From: Sulfuritalea hydrogenivorans sk43H
GTDB lineage: Bacteria; Pseudomonadota; Gammaproteobacteria; Burkholderiales; Rhodocyclaceae
DNA length: 64,000 nucleotides
Assembly (NCBI RefSeq): GCF_000828635.1
Contig: NZ_AP012547.1
Location: 3,738,649 to 3,802,648 of the forward strand
Direction: 5' to 3'
Part shown: in pieces, positions 1 through 7,804 of the stretch
Layout: each line of letters starts with the position of its first letter
Position numbering within the stretch: position 1 is the stretch's first letter
Notes under the pieces: model-generated
Seen by the model: only the letters and a program-made list of their open reading frames with translations
What the model was told of the DNA's origin: nothing
Databases searched by the model: none
Program-made: the position numbers and the translations under genes

Positions 1-805
1 ATTGCGCTTCGATGCGCGACCAGCGTTTTGCCGCATCCTGCGGATCGTTGCGCGCCAGGCGCTGCACCGCGAACAGCGCCACTTCGCGCCCGCCGCGTTT
101 TGCGGCAAAGCCGGCCGGGAGCTTGTCGAAATACCGTGCCGGGCTTTGCGCGATGGATTCCAGGCCGCGTCCGTCGAAACCTTCGCTGGCCGGCAAGTAG
201 GCAGCCGCGCTGCGCGCTGCGCCCACGCGCTTGGCTTCGAACAGCCGGCGCACGCGCTGCCAGACTTCTTCCACCGTCAGGCCGCCGGCCGCAACCATCT
301 GGTCGACCAGCGTCTCGCAGGCTTGCGGCAGATCCTGCCCGCTGTTCCAGTAGGGCCGCACCGAATCCGGGGTGTTTGCGGCCTGCGCCGCGTAGCAACT
401 TGTTTCGGCGTCGGGCACCATCAAGGCCGGCAACTCGCGCCTGAAGCTTTCCCAGTCGCCTTTCTTGCCCATCACGCGCAGCCAGTCGCCGCGCAATTTC
501 TCCGCAAGATAGGCGCCCTGGTAACGGCCCAGATAGTCGGCTACCCCGCTTTCATCGCCATCGTCCAGACGCAGCCGCAAGGCCCAGTATTCGGCCCAGG
601 CCTGCAGGGGATGCCCTTGCAACGCCTCGATCTGCCGCCCCAGACGAACCCGTTCGCCGTTGCGAAAAGCCTCCCGCGCCGACAAGAAAACCGTATCGCC
701 GCGCTCGGCATAAGTCGGCGCTGGCGCCACGGCGATCCCCATGAAGGTCGCGGCGACAAGGCCGATGCGGCATAGAGACGTGACAGAGTTGGGGTTATAG
801 TTCAT
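1..805 (-). CDS. slt: Soluble lytic murein transglycosylase, N-terminal part (cut by window edge)
   Basis: The frame runs open from an ATG at 805 to the left edge, giving 268 codons and no stop. The product begins with a signal peptide (hydrophobic residues about 13-31, then PTYAE). The rest is a helical, Trp/Arg-rich region with segments such as REVALFAVQRLARNDP that match the superhelical U domain of Slt70-type transglycosylases, which cleave peptidoglycan in the periplasm. The catalytic lysozyme-like domain would lie outside the window, so activity cannot be judged. It is divergent from the folate gene at 849 with 43 bases between them. Family assignment rests on recognising the U-domain pattern. 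Confidence 0.8.
   Translation of the reverse strand, partial: MNYNPNSVTSLCRIGLVAATFMGIAVAPAPTYAERGDTVFLSAREAFRNGERVRLGRQIEALQGHPLQAWAEYWALRLRLDDGDESGVADYLGRYQGAYLAEKLRGDWLRVMGKKGDWESFRRELPALMVPDAETSCYAAQAANTPDSVRPYWNSGQDLPQACETLVDQMVAAGGLTVEEVWQRVRRLFEAKRVGAARSAAAYLPASEGFDGRGLESIAQSPARYFDKLPAGFAAKRGGREVALFAVQRLARNDPQDAAKRWSRIEAQ
712..734 (+). repeat. Copy 1 of ~23 bp dispersed repeat (core GTCGGCGCTGGCG)
   Basis: AAGTCGGCGCTGGCG followed by CCACGGCG, inside slt and antisense to it. It encodes the APAPTY stretch at the signal-peptide end. The core matches exactly. Confidence 0.7.
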
Positions 806-848
806 TTACCGGCTTCTACCTGGCTTGCTCCGACTTCCACGTTAGCAC

Positions 849-1448
849 ATGGCTGTCCCCTCTCCGTCGACCGAACACACCGCCGATTCCTCCGTTTTTC
901 GCGCTGCGCTGCGACGGGAGAAGCTCGCCGCGCGCATGGCGCTTGAGGAAAAAGCCCGCCTTGCGCTTGCGGCGCGGATCGAGGCGCATCTGGCGCAGCT
1001 GCTGATGCCGCTCGCACCGCAAACCTTGGCGTTCTGTGCGCCCGTGCGCGGAGAGTTCGATGCGCAACCACTGGCCACCCTCCTCATTGAACGCGGCTGG
1101 CGGGCCGCAATGCCGATTGTCGAAGCGCCTGAAGCACCGATGAGCTTCCGCACCTGGACGCCTGCCACCGCCATGAGCACCGACCGCCACGGCATTCCGG
1201 TTCCGACCGGGGGCGAGCTTGTCACCCCGGACATTGTGCTGCTGCCACTGGTCGCCTTCGACACCCGGGGATTCCGTCTCGGTTACGGTGGCGGATACTT
1301 CGACCGCACGCTGGCGACACTGGTTCCCCGTCCATTTTCAATCGGCGTCGGCTTCGAACTCGCCCGCGTGGCGGACATCCGACCGCAAGCGCACGACCTG
1401 CGCCTCGATGTCGTGATCACCGAAACAGGCATCGTGCGCCATACTTGA
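849..1448 (+). CDS. fau: 5-formyltetrahydrofolate cyclo-ligase
   Basis: 199 residues, normal for the family. It converts 5-formyl-THF to 5,10-methenyl-THF using ATP in the cytosol. The N-terminal basic segment (RREKLAARMALEEK, about 20-33) and the C-terminal signature LPLVAFDTRGFRLGYGGGYFDR (about 136-158, glycine-rich loop) are both present. The ATG at 849 is the first in frame after the divergent slt promoter region. In many proteobacteria this gene lies beside ssrS/6S RNA; I could not recognise a 6S RNA in the short upstream gap. Confidence 0.93.
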   Translation: MAVPSPSTEHTADSSVFRAALRREKLAARMALEEKARLALAARIEAHLAQLLMPLAPQTLAFCAPVRGEFDAQPLATLLIERGWRAAMPIVEAPEAPMSFRTWTPATAMSTDRHGIPVPTGGELVTPDIVLLPLVAFDTRGFRLGYGGGYFDRTLATLVPRPFSIGVGFELARVADIRPQAHDLRLDVVITETGIVRHT

Positions 1449-1532
1449 ACCATTGCAATAACCTTCGATTTCAACGCCCAGCCTTGCATCCGTCACGATT
1501 TCAGTGAATCATGACAAAAAGAAAGCCCCCAT

Positions 1533-2438
1533 ATGCCTGACGAAAACTTCCCGCTGCTGGTATTTCAGCCCGTGTCCGGCCCCAATCAGGAATGGGCCAG
1601 CGTATATGTGCACGGCGCCGAACTGGCCGATGCGGCAGTGTTGGAGCGGCTATTTGAAAAATTCGGCCTGGCGGAAGCGATATCCGGTCTGGCCTGCCTG
1701 CTGCCCGCGGGCGTGGTCGAGCGGCTCGATGGCGCCCGGCTGCCGGCCCGACTGGTGGTGCAGGAGGCCGGCAGCCCGCCGCCGACCGCAACGCTTCCAG
1801 CCTCGACCGCGCACAGCGGTCCGCAACATACCTTGCTGCTGAAGCTTCTGGCCCAGATCACCCATGATGCCGAAACGCGGGATATCGAAGCCACGCTGAA
1901 GCACGATCCGCAACTCTCGGTGCAGTTGCTGCGCCTGGTCAATTCGGTGGCCTTTTCGCCCAGCACGCGCATCAACAGTTTTGCCCACGCGATTACCCTG
2001 CTCGGCCGCCGGCAGTTGCAGCGCTGGCTGCAACTCCTGCTCTATGCCAGCCAGACGTCGGGCGGCGCGGCAAATCCGCTGATGGCTGCCGCCGCGCTGC
2101 GCGCCTCGCTGATGGAAGGCCTGTGCAAGGCCACGGGAGGCGACCGGACGACACAGGACGAAGCCTTCATGGTCGGCATGTTCTCGCTGCTCGAAGTCCT
2201 GTTCGCACAACCCCTCGCCAGCATCATTGCGCCGTTGCGCCTGGCAGAGGAGATCAGTACCGCACTGCTGCAGCACACCGGAAAACTGGGAATTCTGCTG
2301 ACCCTGGCGGAGGCGGCCGGGGGAGGGCCGGAAATGGTCGCTCCCGCGCTGAAGCAGGCCCGGATCAGCAATGAAATCTGGTGCAAGGCCCAGATCGGGG
2401 CCCTGCACTGGACCACGCAGATCGGCCGGGAACAGTAA
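1533..2438 (+). CDS. HDOD-domain signalling protein
   Basis: 301 residues. The central and C-terminal part (about 105-290) matches the HDOD fold, with helices such as DPQLSVQLLRLVNSVAFSP and an AITLLGRRQLQRWLQLLL segment. HDOD is related to HD phosphohydrolases but usually lacks the catalytic His-Asp pair, and I see no HD pair here. The N-terminal 90 residues look like a reduced EAL-like region of the YuxH/CsrD-like type, which is uncertain. The gene ends 6 bases before the PAS-GGDEF-EAL gene, so the two are probably cotranscribed and act in the same c-di-GMP or two-component circuit. No signal peptide. Confidence 0.8.
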   Translation: MPDENFPLLVFQPVSGPNQEWASVYVHGAELADAAVLERLFEKFGLAEAISGLACLLPAGVVERLDGARLPARLVVQEAGSPPPTATLPASTAHSGPQHTLLLKLLAQITHDAETRDIEATLKHDPQLSVQLLRLVNSVAFSPSTRINSFAHAITLLGRRQLQRWLQLLLYASQTSGGAANPLMAAAALRASLMEGLCKATGGDRTTQDEAFMVGMFSLLEVLFAQPLASIIAPLRLAEEISTALLQHTGKLGILLTLAEAAGGGPEMVAPALKQARISNEIWCKAQIGALHWTTQIGREQ

Positions 2439-2444
2439 AGGACA

Positions 2445-4505
2445 ATGGCCACGGCCGATAGCGAACTGGAGGATCTGCGCCAGCAGGCGCAGATCCTCCA
2501 GCACATCAACGAATCGGTCATCTCCATGGACCTGGCCGGCTTCATCACCGGCTGGAACAGCAGTGCGGAACGCCTGTTTGGCTACAGCGAGGCCGAAGTC
2601 ATCGGCCGCCACGTATTGTTTCTCTACGCGGACGAAAGCGAAGAAGACTTCCGTTTCGAGGATGCCTTTCTCAACCGCGGCGGCCGCGAGATGGAGGTGC
2701 GCCGGCGCAAGAAAAACGGCGAGATATTCTGGGCCCGGCTCCAGCTTTCGCTATTGAAGGATGATGACGGCCAGCCGAACGGGATCATCGGCTTTCTTTC
2801 CGACATTACCGAAAGGCGCGATGCCGCCGAGCAGCTCCGCCTGCACGCACGCATCTTCGAGCAATCGGACGAAGCGATCCTGATCACCGATGCGCGGGAA
2901 AAAATCGTGTCGGTCAATCCGGCGTTCACCCGCATCACGGGTTACAGCGCGGATGAGGTCATCGGCGAAACGCCCCGCAAGTTCCGCTCCGGCCGGCACG
3001 ATGCGGCCTTTTTCGCCAAGATGTGGGAACGGCTGCTCGGCACGGGTTACTGGCAAGGCGAGGTGTGGGATCGCCGCAAGGATGGCGAGATCTACCCGAA
3101 ATGGCTGTCGATCGGTTCGGTGCGCGATGCCAAGGGTGAAATCACCCACTATTTTTCCATCTTCACCGACATCACGGACAGAAAGCGGGCGGAGGGGCGC
3201 ATCCACCACCTGGCTTACTTCGATGCCCTGACCGGATTGCCCAATCGCGTGCAGTTCAACCGCCTTGCCGATCAGGCGCTCATGGCATCGAAGCGCAAGG
3301 AGGGTTTCGGCGCGGTGCTGTTCATCGACCTCAACCGCTTCAAGCCGATCAACGACACGCTGGGCCACGTCGTCGGCGACAAGGTGCTGCAGGAAACCGC
3401 CAATCGCTTCCGCTCCTGCCTGCGCGGCGCCGATATGGTTTGCCGCCTGGGCGGCGACGAATTCGCGGTGGGGCTGTTCGAGATTGCCAGCCGCGATCAT
3501 GCCGCCAACGTGGCGCATAAACTCCTTGCCGCGCTGGATGATCCCATTGTCATCGGCGGCCGCGAGCTGAAACTGGGCGCCGCGATCGGCATCAGCATTT
3601 TCCCGGAAGACGGCATGGACACGGAAACGCTGCTGCGCCAGGCCGACATCGCCATGTATCGCGCCAAGCAGACTGGGCCGGACGGCCTGTCCTTTTTCAG
3701 CGAAGACATGAACCAGCGCGCGGTCGATCGACTGAACCTCGAAGCGGGCTTGCGCCGCGCCATCGATCGCGACGAACTGCTGCTCCACTACCAGCCGAAG
3801 GTCAGCATCGAGACCGGCGCAATCATCGGCGCCGAGGCACTGGTGCGCTGGCGGCATCCGGAACGCGGCCTGGTGCCGCCCGCCGAATTCGTTCCGGTCG
3901 CCGAGGAATCCGGACTGATCGTCCATGTCAGCAACTGGGTTCTTGAAGCTGCCTGCCGGCAGATCCGGCAATGGATGGACGAAGGCTTGCCGGCGATGCA
4001 CATCGCCGTGAATCTTTCGGCGCGCGATTTCTCCAGCAGCCTGCCGGCGCGCGTGCAGGAGTTGCTGGAACGGCACAAGATCGGCGCCGAATGGCTGGAG
4101 CTGGAGATCACCGAAGGCATGCTGATGCACCACACGGCAAAGGTGGTCGCCATGATGGACGAAATCACGGCACTCGGCGTGGCCCTCTCGCTCGACGATT
4201 TCGGCACCGGCTATTCAAGCCTTTCCTACCTCAAGCGCTTCCCCATCGATACGCTCAAGATCGATCGCAGCTTCGTCATCAGCATCCCCGACGATGTTGA
4301 CGACTGCGCGATTGCCGGCGCCATCGTCAGCATGTCCAAGCAGCTGAAGCACAACGTGATTGCGGAAGGCGTCGAATCCGGCGACCAGCTGGCGTTTCTC
4401 AAAAGCCTCGGCTGCGACGAAATCCAGGGCTACCTGTTCTCGCCGCCGGTGCCGGCCGAAACCTTCGCGGCCATGGTGCGCGAAGGCAAACGGCTGGCGG
4501 CCTAA
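2445..4505 (+). CDS. PAS-PAS-GGDEF-EAL bifunctional c-di-GMP enzyme
   Basis: 686 residues, cytosolic, no membrane segment. Two PAS/PAC sensor modules (about 10-125 and 130-250) precede a GGDEF domain with an intact active site (GGDEF at 336-340) and an inhibitory-site RxxD (R327, D330) five residues upstream. The EAL domain follows, with EAL at 464-466 and the motifs NLSARDF, DDFGTGYSSL, LKIDRSF and EGVES kept. Both cyclase and phosphodiesterase activities could therefore be functional. The I-site predicts product feedback. It sits downstream of and close to the HDOD gene. The first of three dispersed repeat elements begins right after its stop. Confidence 0.95.
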   Translation: MATADSELEDLRQQAQILQHINESVISMDLAGFITGWNSSAERLFGYSEAEVIGRHVLFLYADESEEDFRFEDAFLNRGGREMEVRRRKKNGEIFWARLQLSLLKDDDGQPNGIIGFLSDITERRDAAEQLRLHARIFEQSDEAILITDAREKIVSVNPAFTRITGYSADEVIGETPRKFRSGRHDAAFFAKMWERLLGTGYWQGEVWDRRKDGEIYPKWLSIGSVRDAKGEITHYFSIFTDITDRKRAEGRIHHLAYFDALTGLPNRVQFNRLADQALMASKRKEGFGAVLFIDLNRFKPINDTLGHVVGDKVLQETANRFRSCLRGADMVCRLGGDEFAVGLFEIASRDHAANVAHKLLAALDDPIVIGGRELKLGAAIGISIFPEDGMDTETLLRQADIAMYRAKQTGPDGLSFFSEDMNQRAVDRLNLEAGLRRAIDRDELLLHYQPKVSIETGAIIGAEALVRWRHPERGLVPPAEFVPVAEESGLIVHVSNWVLEAACRQIRQWMDEGLPAMHIAVNLSARDFSSSLPARVQELLERHKIGAEWLELEITEGMLMHHTAKVVAMMDEITALGVALSLDDFGTGYSSLSYLKRFPIDTLKIDRSFVISIPDDVDDCAIAGAIVSMSKQLKHNVIAEGVESGDQLAFLKSLGCDEIQGYLFSPPVPAETFAAMVREGKRLAA

Positions 4506-4724
4506 GGCTCATGGCAGCGAGAGCCACCCGCCGAAGGTGAAACACGCGAAAACGCAGTTTCAGTGGAGGCTAACGCCGGCATCATCGGCGTTAAGCGCAG
4601 CGGCCGTAACTAAAAGCGAATTGATCGCCCGCCCCCTACCCCCCTCGCGGGGGGGGGTTACCAGTCGGCGCGCTGCGCGCGTCCATTACCCGAGACTTCG
4701 AACAAGGTGTTTCACGTTAAAGAC
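4506..4724 (+). repeat. Dispersed ~220-240 bp element, copy A
   Basis: It begins within a few bases of the stop of the upstream gene and runs in the same direction. The order is a leading hairpin (TGGC, 7-base loop, GCCA), then GTGAAACAC (4537-4545), an internally divergent part, the shared GCGAATTGATCGCCCGCCCCC-like block, a G/C-run hairpin near 4640-4660, the shared TCGGCGCGCTGCGCGCGTCC block, and GTGTTTCAC (4707-4715), which is the exact inverted repeat of the left GTGAAACAC. It lacks the central GCACAGCCAGCCGGCTGCGG block of copies B and C. No gene seen in it. Confidence 0.75.
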
Positions 4725-5895
4725 TCGCGGCCCGGGACAAGCGCACCAGGGCTTCGTCGAGCAGCGCGCGCCGCGTGCCGAAATTGAGGCGGACGAAACC
4801 CGGCGCCCCGAAATCCGCGCCGTCGGAAAGCCCCAGTCCGTGCCGCTCGAACCAGCGGGCCGGATTGTCGATGCCGCGATCCGCGGCAAACTCGCGCGCA
4901 TCGATCCACGCCAGGTAGGTCGCCTCCACCGGCCGCATGTCGAGGCCTGGCGTCGCGGCCACCGCCCGCTCGACGGCGCGCAGGTTGCCGCGCAGATAAT
5001 CGAGCAGGGCGGCGTGCCAGTCGTCGCACAAGGTGAGTGCCGCCTCGTTCGCCACCATGCCCAGGGCATTCACGTGCGGCACGATGCCATGCATGGCCTC
5101 GCGAAAAGCGCGGCGCAGGCGGCTGTCGGGAATGACCGCGAAGGCACAGCCGAGACCGGGAATGTTGAAGGTCTTGGACGGCGCCATCAGGGTAATGGTG
5201 CGCGCCGCCAATTCGGGGCTTAGCGTCGCGAAAAGTCGGTGCCGGCGGGACGGCGACAGGATCAGGCCGTTGTGGATTTCGTCGGAACAGACCACCAGAT
5301 CGTGCTTTTCCGCGAGCAGCGCGATCTGCCACAGTTCGTCGTCGTTCCACACCCGCCCCGTCGGATTGTGTGGATGGCAGAGCAGGAACAGCTTGGCCTG
5401 ACTGCTCTTGAGCACCGCATCGACGGTGGGGAAATCCCACAGCCAGCCCGCCGAGTCGCGCACCAGCGGAGCGCTCGCCACCCGCCGGCCGGAGAATTTC
5501 GGCGCCGAAAGAAAGGGCGGATAAATCGGCGTCGCGGTAAATGCCGCATCGCCCGCCGTTCCGACCGCGCGGCAGGCGACATTGAGCCCGGACACCAGAC
5601 CGGGCAGCCAGACCAGCCATTCGGGGTCGATGGTCCAATCGAACGTGCGGGCGACATAGCCCACCACGGCATCGATCTGGCTCCGGGTGGGCTGGTTGTA
5701 GCCGAACACGCCATGATCGATGCGTTGCCGCAGCGCGCTGATGACCGGTGGCGGCGCGGCGAAGTCCATGTCGGCGACCCAAAGCGGGATCACGTCGCGA
5801 ACCGCCTCGTTCGGACCTTGGCCAGCGGCATATTTCGCCCACTTCACCGAATCCGTGTTGGCCCGATCCAGAACTGCGTCAAAATCAAAGCTCAT
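4717..5895 (-). CDS. MalY/PatB-family PLP aminotransferase / cysteine-S-conjugate beta-lyase
   Basis: 392 residues from the ATG at 5895; an in-frame start further up would add 31 unalignable residues. It is a fold-type I PLP enzyme: VWLPGLVSGLN, HPHNPTGRVW, SDEIHNGLI and SKTFNIPGLG, with the Schiff-base lysine at K241, are the hallmarks of the MalY/PatB group. That group cleaves C-S bonds of cystathionine and cysteine conjugates, releasing pyruvate and ammonia. Cytosolic. The substrate cannot be fixed from sequence. The gene stands alone on the minus strand. Two palindromes lie 40-70 bases upstream of the start and may be its operator. The 3' end abuts repeat copy A. Confidence 0.88.
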   Translation of the reverse strand: MSFDFDAVLDRANTDSVKWAKYAAGQGPNEAVRDVIPLWVADMDFAAPPPVISALRQRIDHGVFGYNQPTRSQIDAVVGYVARTFDWTIDPEWLVWLPGLVSGLNVACRAVGTAGDAAFTATPIYPPFLSAPKFSGRRVASAPLVRDSAGWLWDFPTVDAVLKSSQAKLFLLCHPHNPTGRVWNDDELWQIALLAEKHDLVVCSDEIHNGLILSPSRRHRLFATLSPELAARTITLMAPSKTFNIPGLGCAFAVIPDSRLRRAFREAMHGIVPHVNALGMVANEAALTLCDDWHAALLDYLRGNLRAVERAVAATPGLDMRPVEATYLAWIDAREFAADRGIDNPARWFERHGLGLSDGADFGAPGFVRLNFGTRRALLDEALVRLSRAASL

Positions 5896-5934
5896 GTGAA
5901 TGCATCGACCCGCGGCAAGTGGGAGGCTTCGTCG

Positions 5935-5955
5935 CACACTATTTACAATAGTGTG
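5935..5955. promoter_or_regulatory. 9-bp perfect inverted repeat, probable operator
   Basis: CACACTATT and AATAGTGTG are separated by TAC, 40 bases upstream of the PLP-enzyme start. Its right arm runs into a second inverted repeat, GTGAC-ATAA-GTCAC (5953-5966). Such stacked dyads are typical of dimeric regulator sites; which regulator is unknown. Confidence 0.55.
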
Positions 5956-6013
5956 ACATAAGTCACGCGGCATCAGATCGATCGTCAACCGGGAAAGGCC
6001 TTGCGGCGTTCAT

Positions 6014-6029
6014 CGAAAATGCATTTTCG
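6014..6029. promoter_or_regulatory. 16-bp perfect palindrome CGAAAATGCATTTTCG
   Basis: Exact self-complementary 16-mer about 190 bases upstream of the CsgG-like gene and 120 bases upstream of the PLP gene. It could be a dimeric repressor site; no known consensus is recognised. Confidence 0.45.
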
Positions 6030-6219
6030 CCAACCGCGCGTTCGCCGCGCGCCCCCTGTGGGAGGTTCGTTGCGGTCCATTGGCCGAATCTGGCATGATG
6101 ATCTTGTCTGGCTCGTTTGCGCATGAAGGTCTACACTTGCAGCATGGGTTTGAGGGAGGTGTTTGAACATCCCTTGTCGTCGCGTCGCCAATTTGCGTCT
6201 TACTGCTAAAGGGGTTGCA

Positions 6220-7797
6220 ATGTCAGTACTTTCGCCAAAGCGTCTTTCGCTGGGTTTTTCGCTGCTGGCTTTTTCCGCGGTTGCCTGCGCCCAACTCGGG
6301 CCGTCTGGCCCGGCGGCGGCGGCCACCTCCGCTGCCGGACCGAAAACGCCGGCCACCAAGACCATCACCAATTTCACGCAGGCCCTGCGTTGCATGGATC
6401 AGTTGTTTCTGGCCCATGGCAAGCAAGGCATCGTGATTACTTCCGCAGGGGTGCCGGACGAAACCGGCAAGGTCCGCACCGGGACCAAGGAAATGGTCAT
6501 CACGGCAATCGCGAAAATGACCCTGCAGAGCAATGCCTTCGAATTCATCGACTTCCATGGCGGCGGCGACGATCTGGCGCGGCTGTTCGAGGCTCGCGGC
6601 GATGCCGGCCGCAAGATTCCCGACTATTACATTCGCGGCTCGATCACGCAGATGGACGACAACTCGGTGCGCAGCAGCAAGGGCGCCGGGATTTCACTGC
6701 CCTTCCTTGACCTGGGCTACTCGAAGGACGAATCCTTCGACCTGATCAGCATGGACATGAGCGTGGGCGAAGCCGCCACGCGCAAGATTCTTCCCGTGAC
6801 CAGCACCTCCAACACGATGGTCATGGTCAAGGGCGGGAAATCCGGCGAGGCCGGCGGCAAGCTGGGGAAAATCGGCCTGAGTTTCAACCTCGATCTCAGC
6901 CGCTCGGAAGGCCTGGGAGCCACCACGCGAACCCTGCTTGAACTCAGCCTGATCGAAACCCTCGGCAAATTTACGCAGGTTCCCTACTGGCGTTGCCTGG
7001 ATACCGACATCACCAACCCGCTGATTCGCGACCAGGCCCGCGAAAGCTACGACATGCTGCAGGACAAGGAGCGCATCACCTTCGTCCAGCGCAAGCTGGG
7101 CGGCAGCATGAATCGCTACAAGGGGCCGGTCGACGGCGTGATCAATGCCGATCTGAAGCAAGCCGTCGGAGAGTATCAGGCTGCCGTTGGCCTGGTGGCC
7201 AACGGTCAGATCGACTTCGACCTCTACGCCAGCTTGCTCGACGATATGCAGAACAGCCTGGCCGCCCTGCCGGCCGTCAAGCCGGCAAGCGTGCCCGGCG
7301 TTTCCGCGGCCATCGGCGCGCCGCCCGCGGCAGCCGCGCCGGCTTACGTTCCACCGGGCGCATCGGTCCCGACGGCCAACGCCTTCCGCATCAATCTCGA
7401 TAGCGAAAAGGGGGGGCGTCCGACCTATCGCGTCGGCGAGTTCCTCAGCATGAACCTGTCGCTTTCAAGTGACGGCACGGCCTACTGCTACTACGAAGAC
7501 AACGCGCGCAACACGGCGCGCATCTTCCCCAACCAGTTCCAGTCAAATCCGACCCTCAGGGGGAACAGCAGCGTACGCCTGCCCAGCGGCGGCTTCAAAA
7601 TCCGCTTCGACCAGGCCGGCCGCGAACGGGTCGCCTGCATCGGTGCCGACCGGGAACTGGTCGTTCCGAAAGCGTTGCAGGGAGTGCGGGACCTGACGCC
7701 ATTGCCGGTCAAGTCGGTCGATGAAGTGGTCAACCAGTTCCGCCAGGTCAACCCGAGCGCAGTAGTCAGTCAGATCGACATTACCGTGAATCGCTGA
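6220..7797 (+). CDS. CsgG/HfaB-like exporter domain fused to peptidoglycan-binding and DUF4384-like domains
   Basis: 525 residues from the ATG at 6220, which has a good Shine-Dalgarno; an upstream in-frame start lacks one. Signal peptide 1-24 with an A-C-A/Q cleavage site; the Cys is not in a canonical lipobox. Residues about 46-260 resemble CsgG/HfaB: an early alpha/beta part, YYIRGSITQMDDN (136-148), a GAGISLPFLDLGYSKDESFDL hairpin region and a basic Gly-rich loop (204-219) that could be the pore hairpin. Residues 286-343 match PG_binding_1 (RITFVQRKLGG, GPVDGVIN). Residues 388-485 match DUF4384 (YRVGEFLSMNLSLSSDGTAYCYY). First gene of the exported-protein run; proposed as its outer-membrane channel. 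Fold calls are from pattern recognition only. Confidence 0.7.
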   Translation: MSVLSPKRLSLGFSLLAFSAVACAQLGPSGPAAAATSAAGPKTPATKTITNFTQALRCMDQLFLAHGKQGIVITSAGVPDETGKVRTGTKEMVITAIAKMTLQSNAFEFIDFHGGGDDLARLFEARGDAGRKIPDYYIRGSITQMDDNSVRSSKGAGISLPFLDLGYSKDESFDLISMDMSVGEAATRKILPVTSTSNTMVMVKGGKSGEAGGKLGKIGLSFNLDLSRSEGLGATTRTLLELSLIETLGKFTQVPYWRCLDTDITNPLIRDQARESYDMLQDKERITFVQRKLGGSMNRYKGPVDGVINADLKQAVGEYQAAVGLVANGQIDFDLYASLLDDMQNSLAALPAVKPASVPGVSAAIGAPPAAAAPAYVPPGASVPTANAFRINLDSEKGGRPTYRVGEFLSMNLSLSSDGTAYCYYEDNARNTARIFPNQFQSNPTLRGNSSVRLPSGGFKIRFDQAGRERVACIGADRELVVPKALQGVRDLTPLPVKSVDEVVNQFRQVNPSAVVSQIDITVNR

Positions 7798-7804
7798 GAA
7801 ATCC

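Larger units (their letters stand above)
5896..6219. promoter_or_regulatory. 324-base divergent intergenic region with several palindromes
   Basis: Separates the PLP enzyme (minus) from the CsgG-like gene (plus). It holds no convincing ORF. It contains the inverted repeats at 5935-5955, 5953-5966 and 6014-6029 listed separately. A ribosome-binding site (AAAGGGG, about 6208-6214) precedes the plus-strand start at 6220. No clear -35/-10 pair could be chosen. Confidence 0.5.

Noticed and set aside
849..1100. 6S RNA next to the 5-formyl-THF cyclo-ligase gene
   Set aside because: Expected from synteny in other proteobacteria, but only 43 bases separate the divergent genes and no 6S-like hairpin was seen.
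4708..4723. parS-like sequence TGTTTCACGTTAAAGA at the end of repeat copy A (also near 38268)
   Set aside because: Right half deviates from the ParB consensus and the same sequence is the conserved end of the dispersed element, so element structure explains it.
6163..6219. Upstream start for the CsgG-like protein (19 extra residues)
   Set aside because: It has no Shine-Dalgarno and places charged residues before the signal peptide; the ATG at 6220 has AAAGGGG at good spacing.
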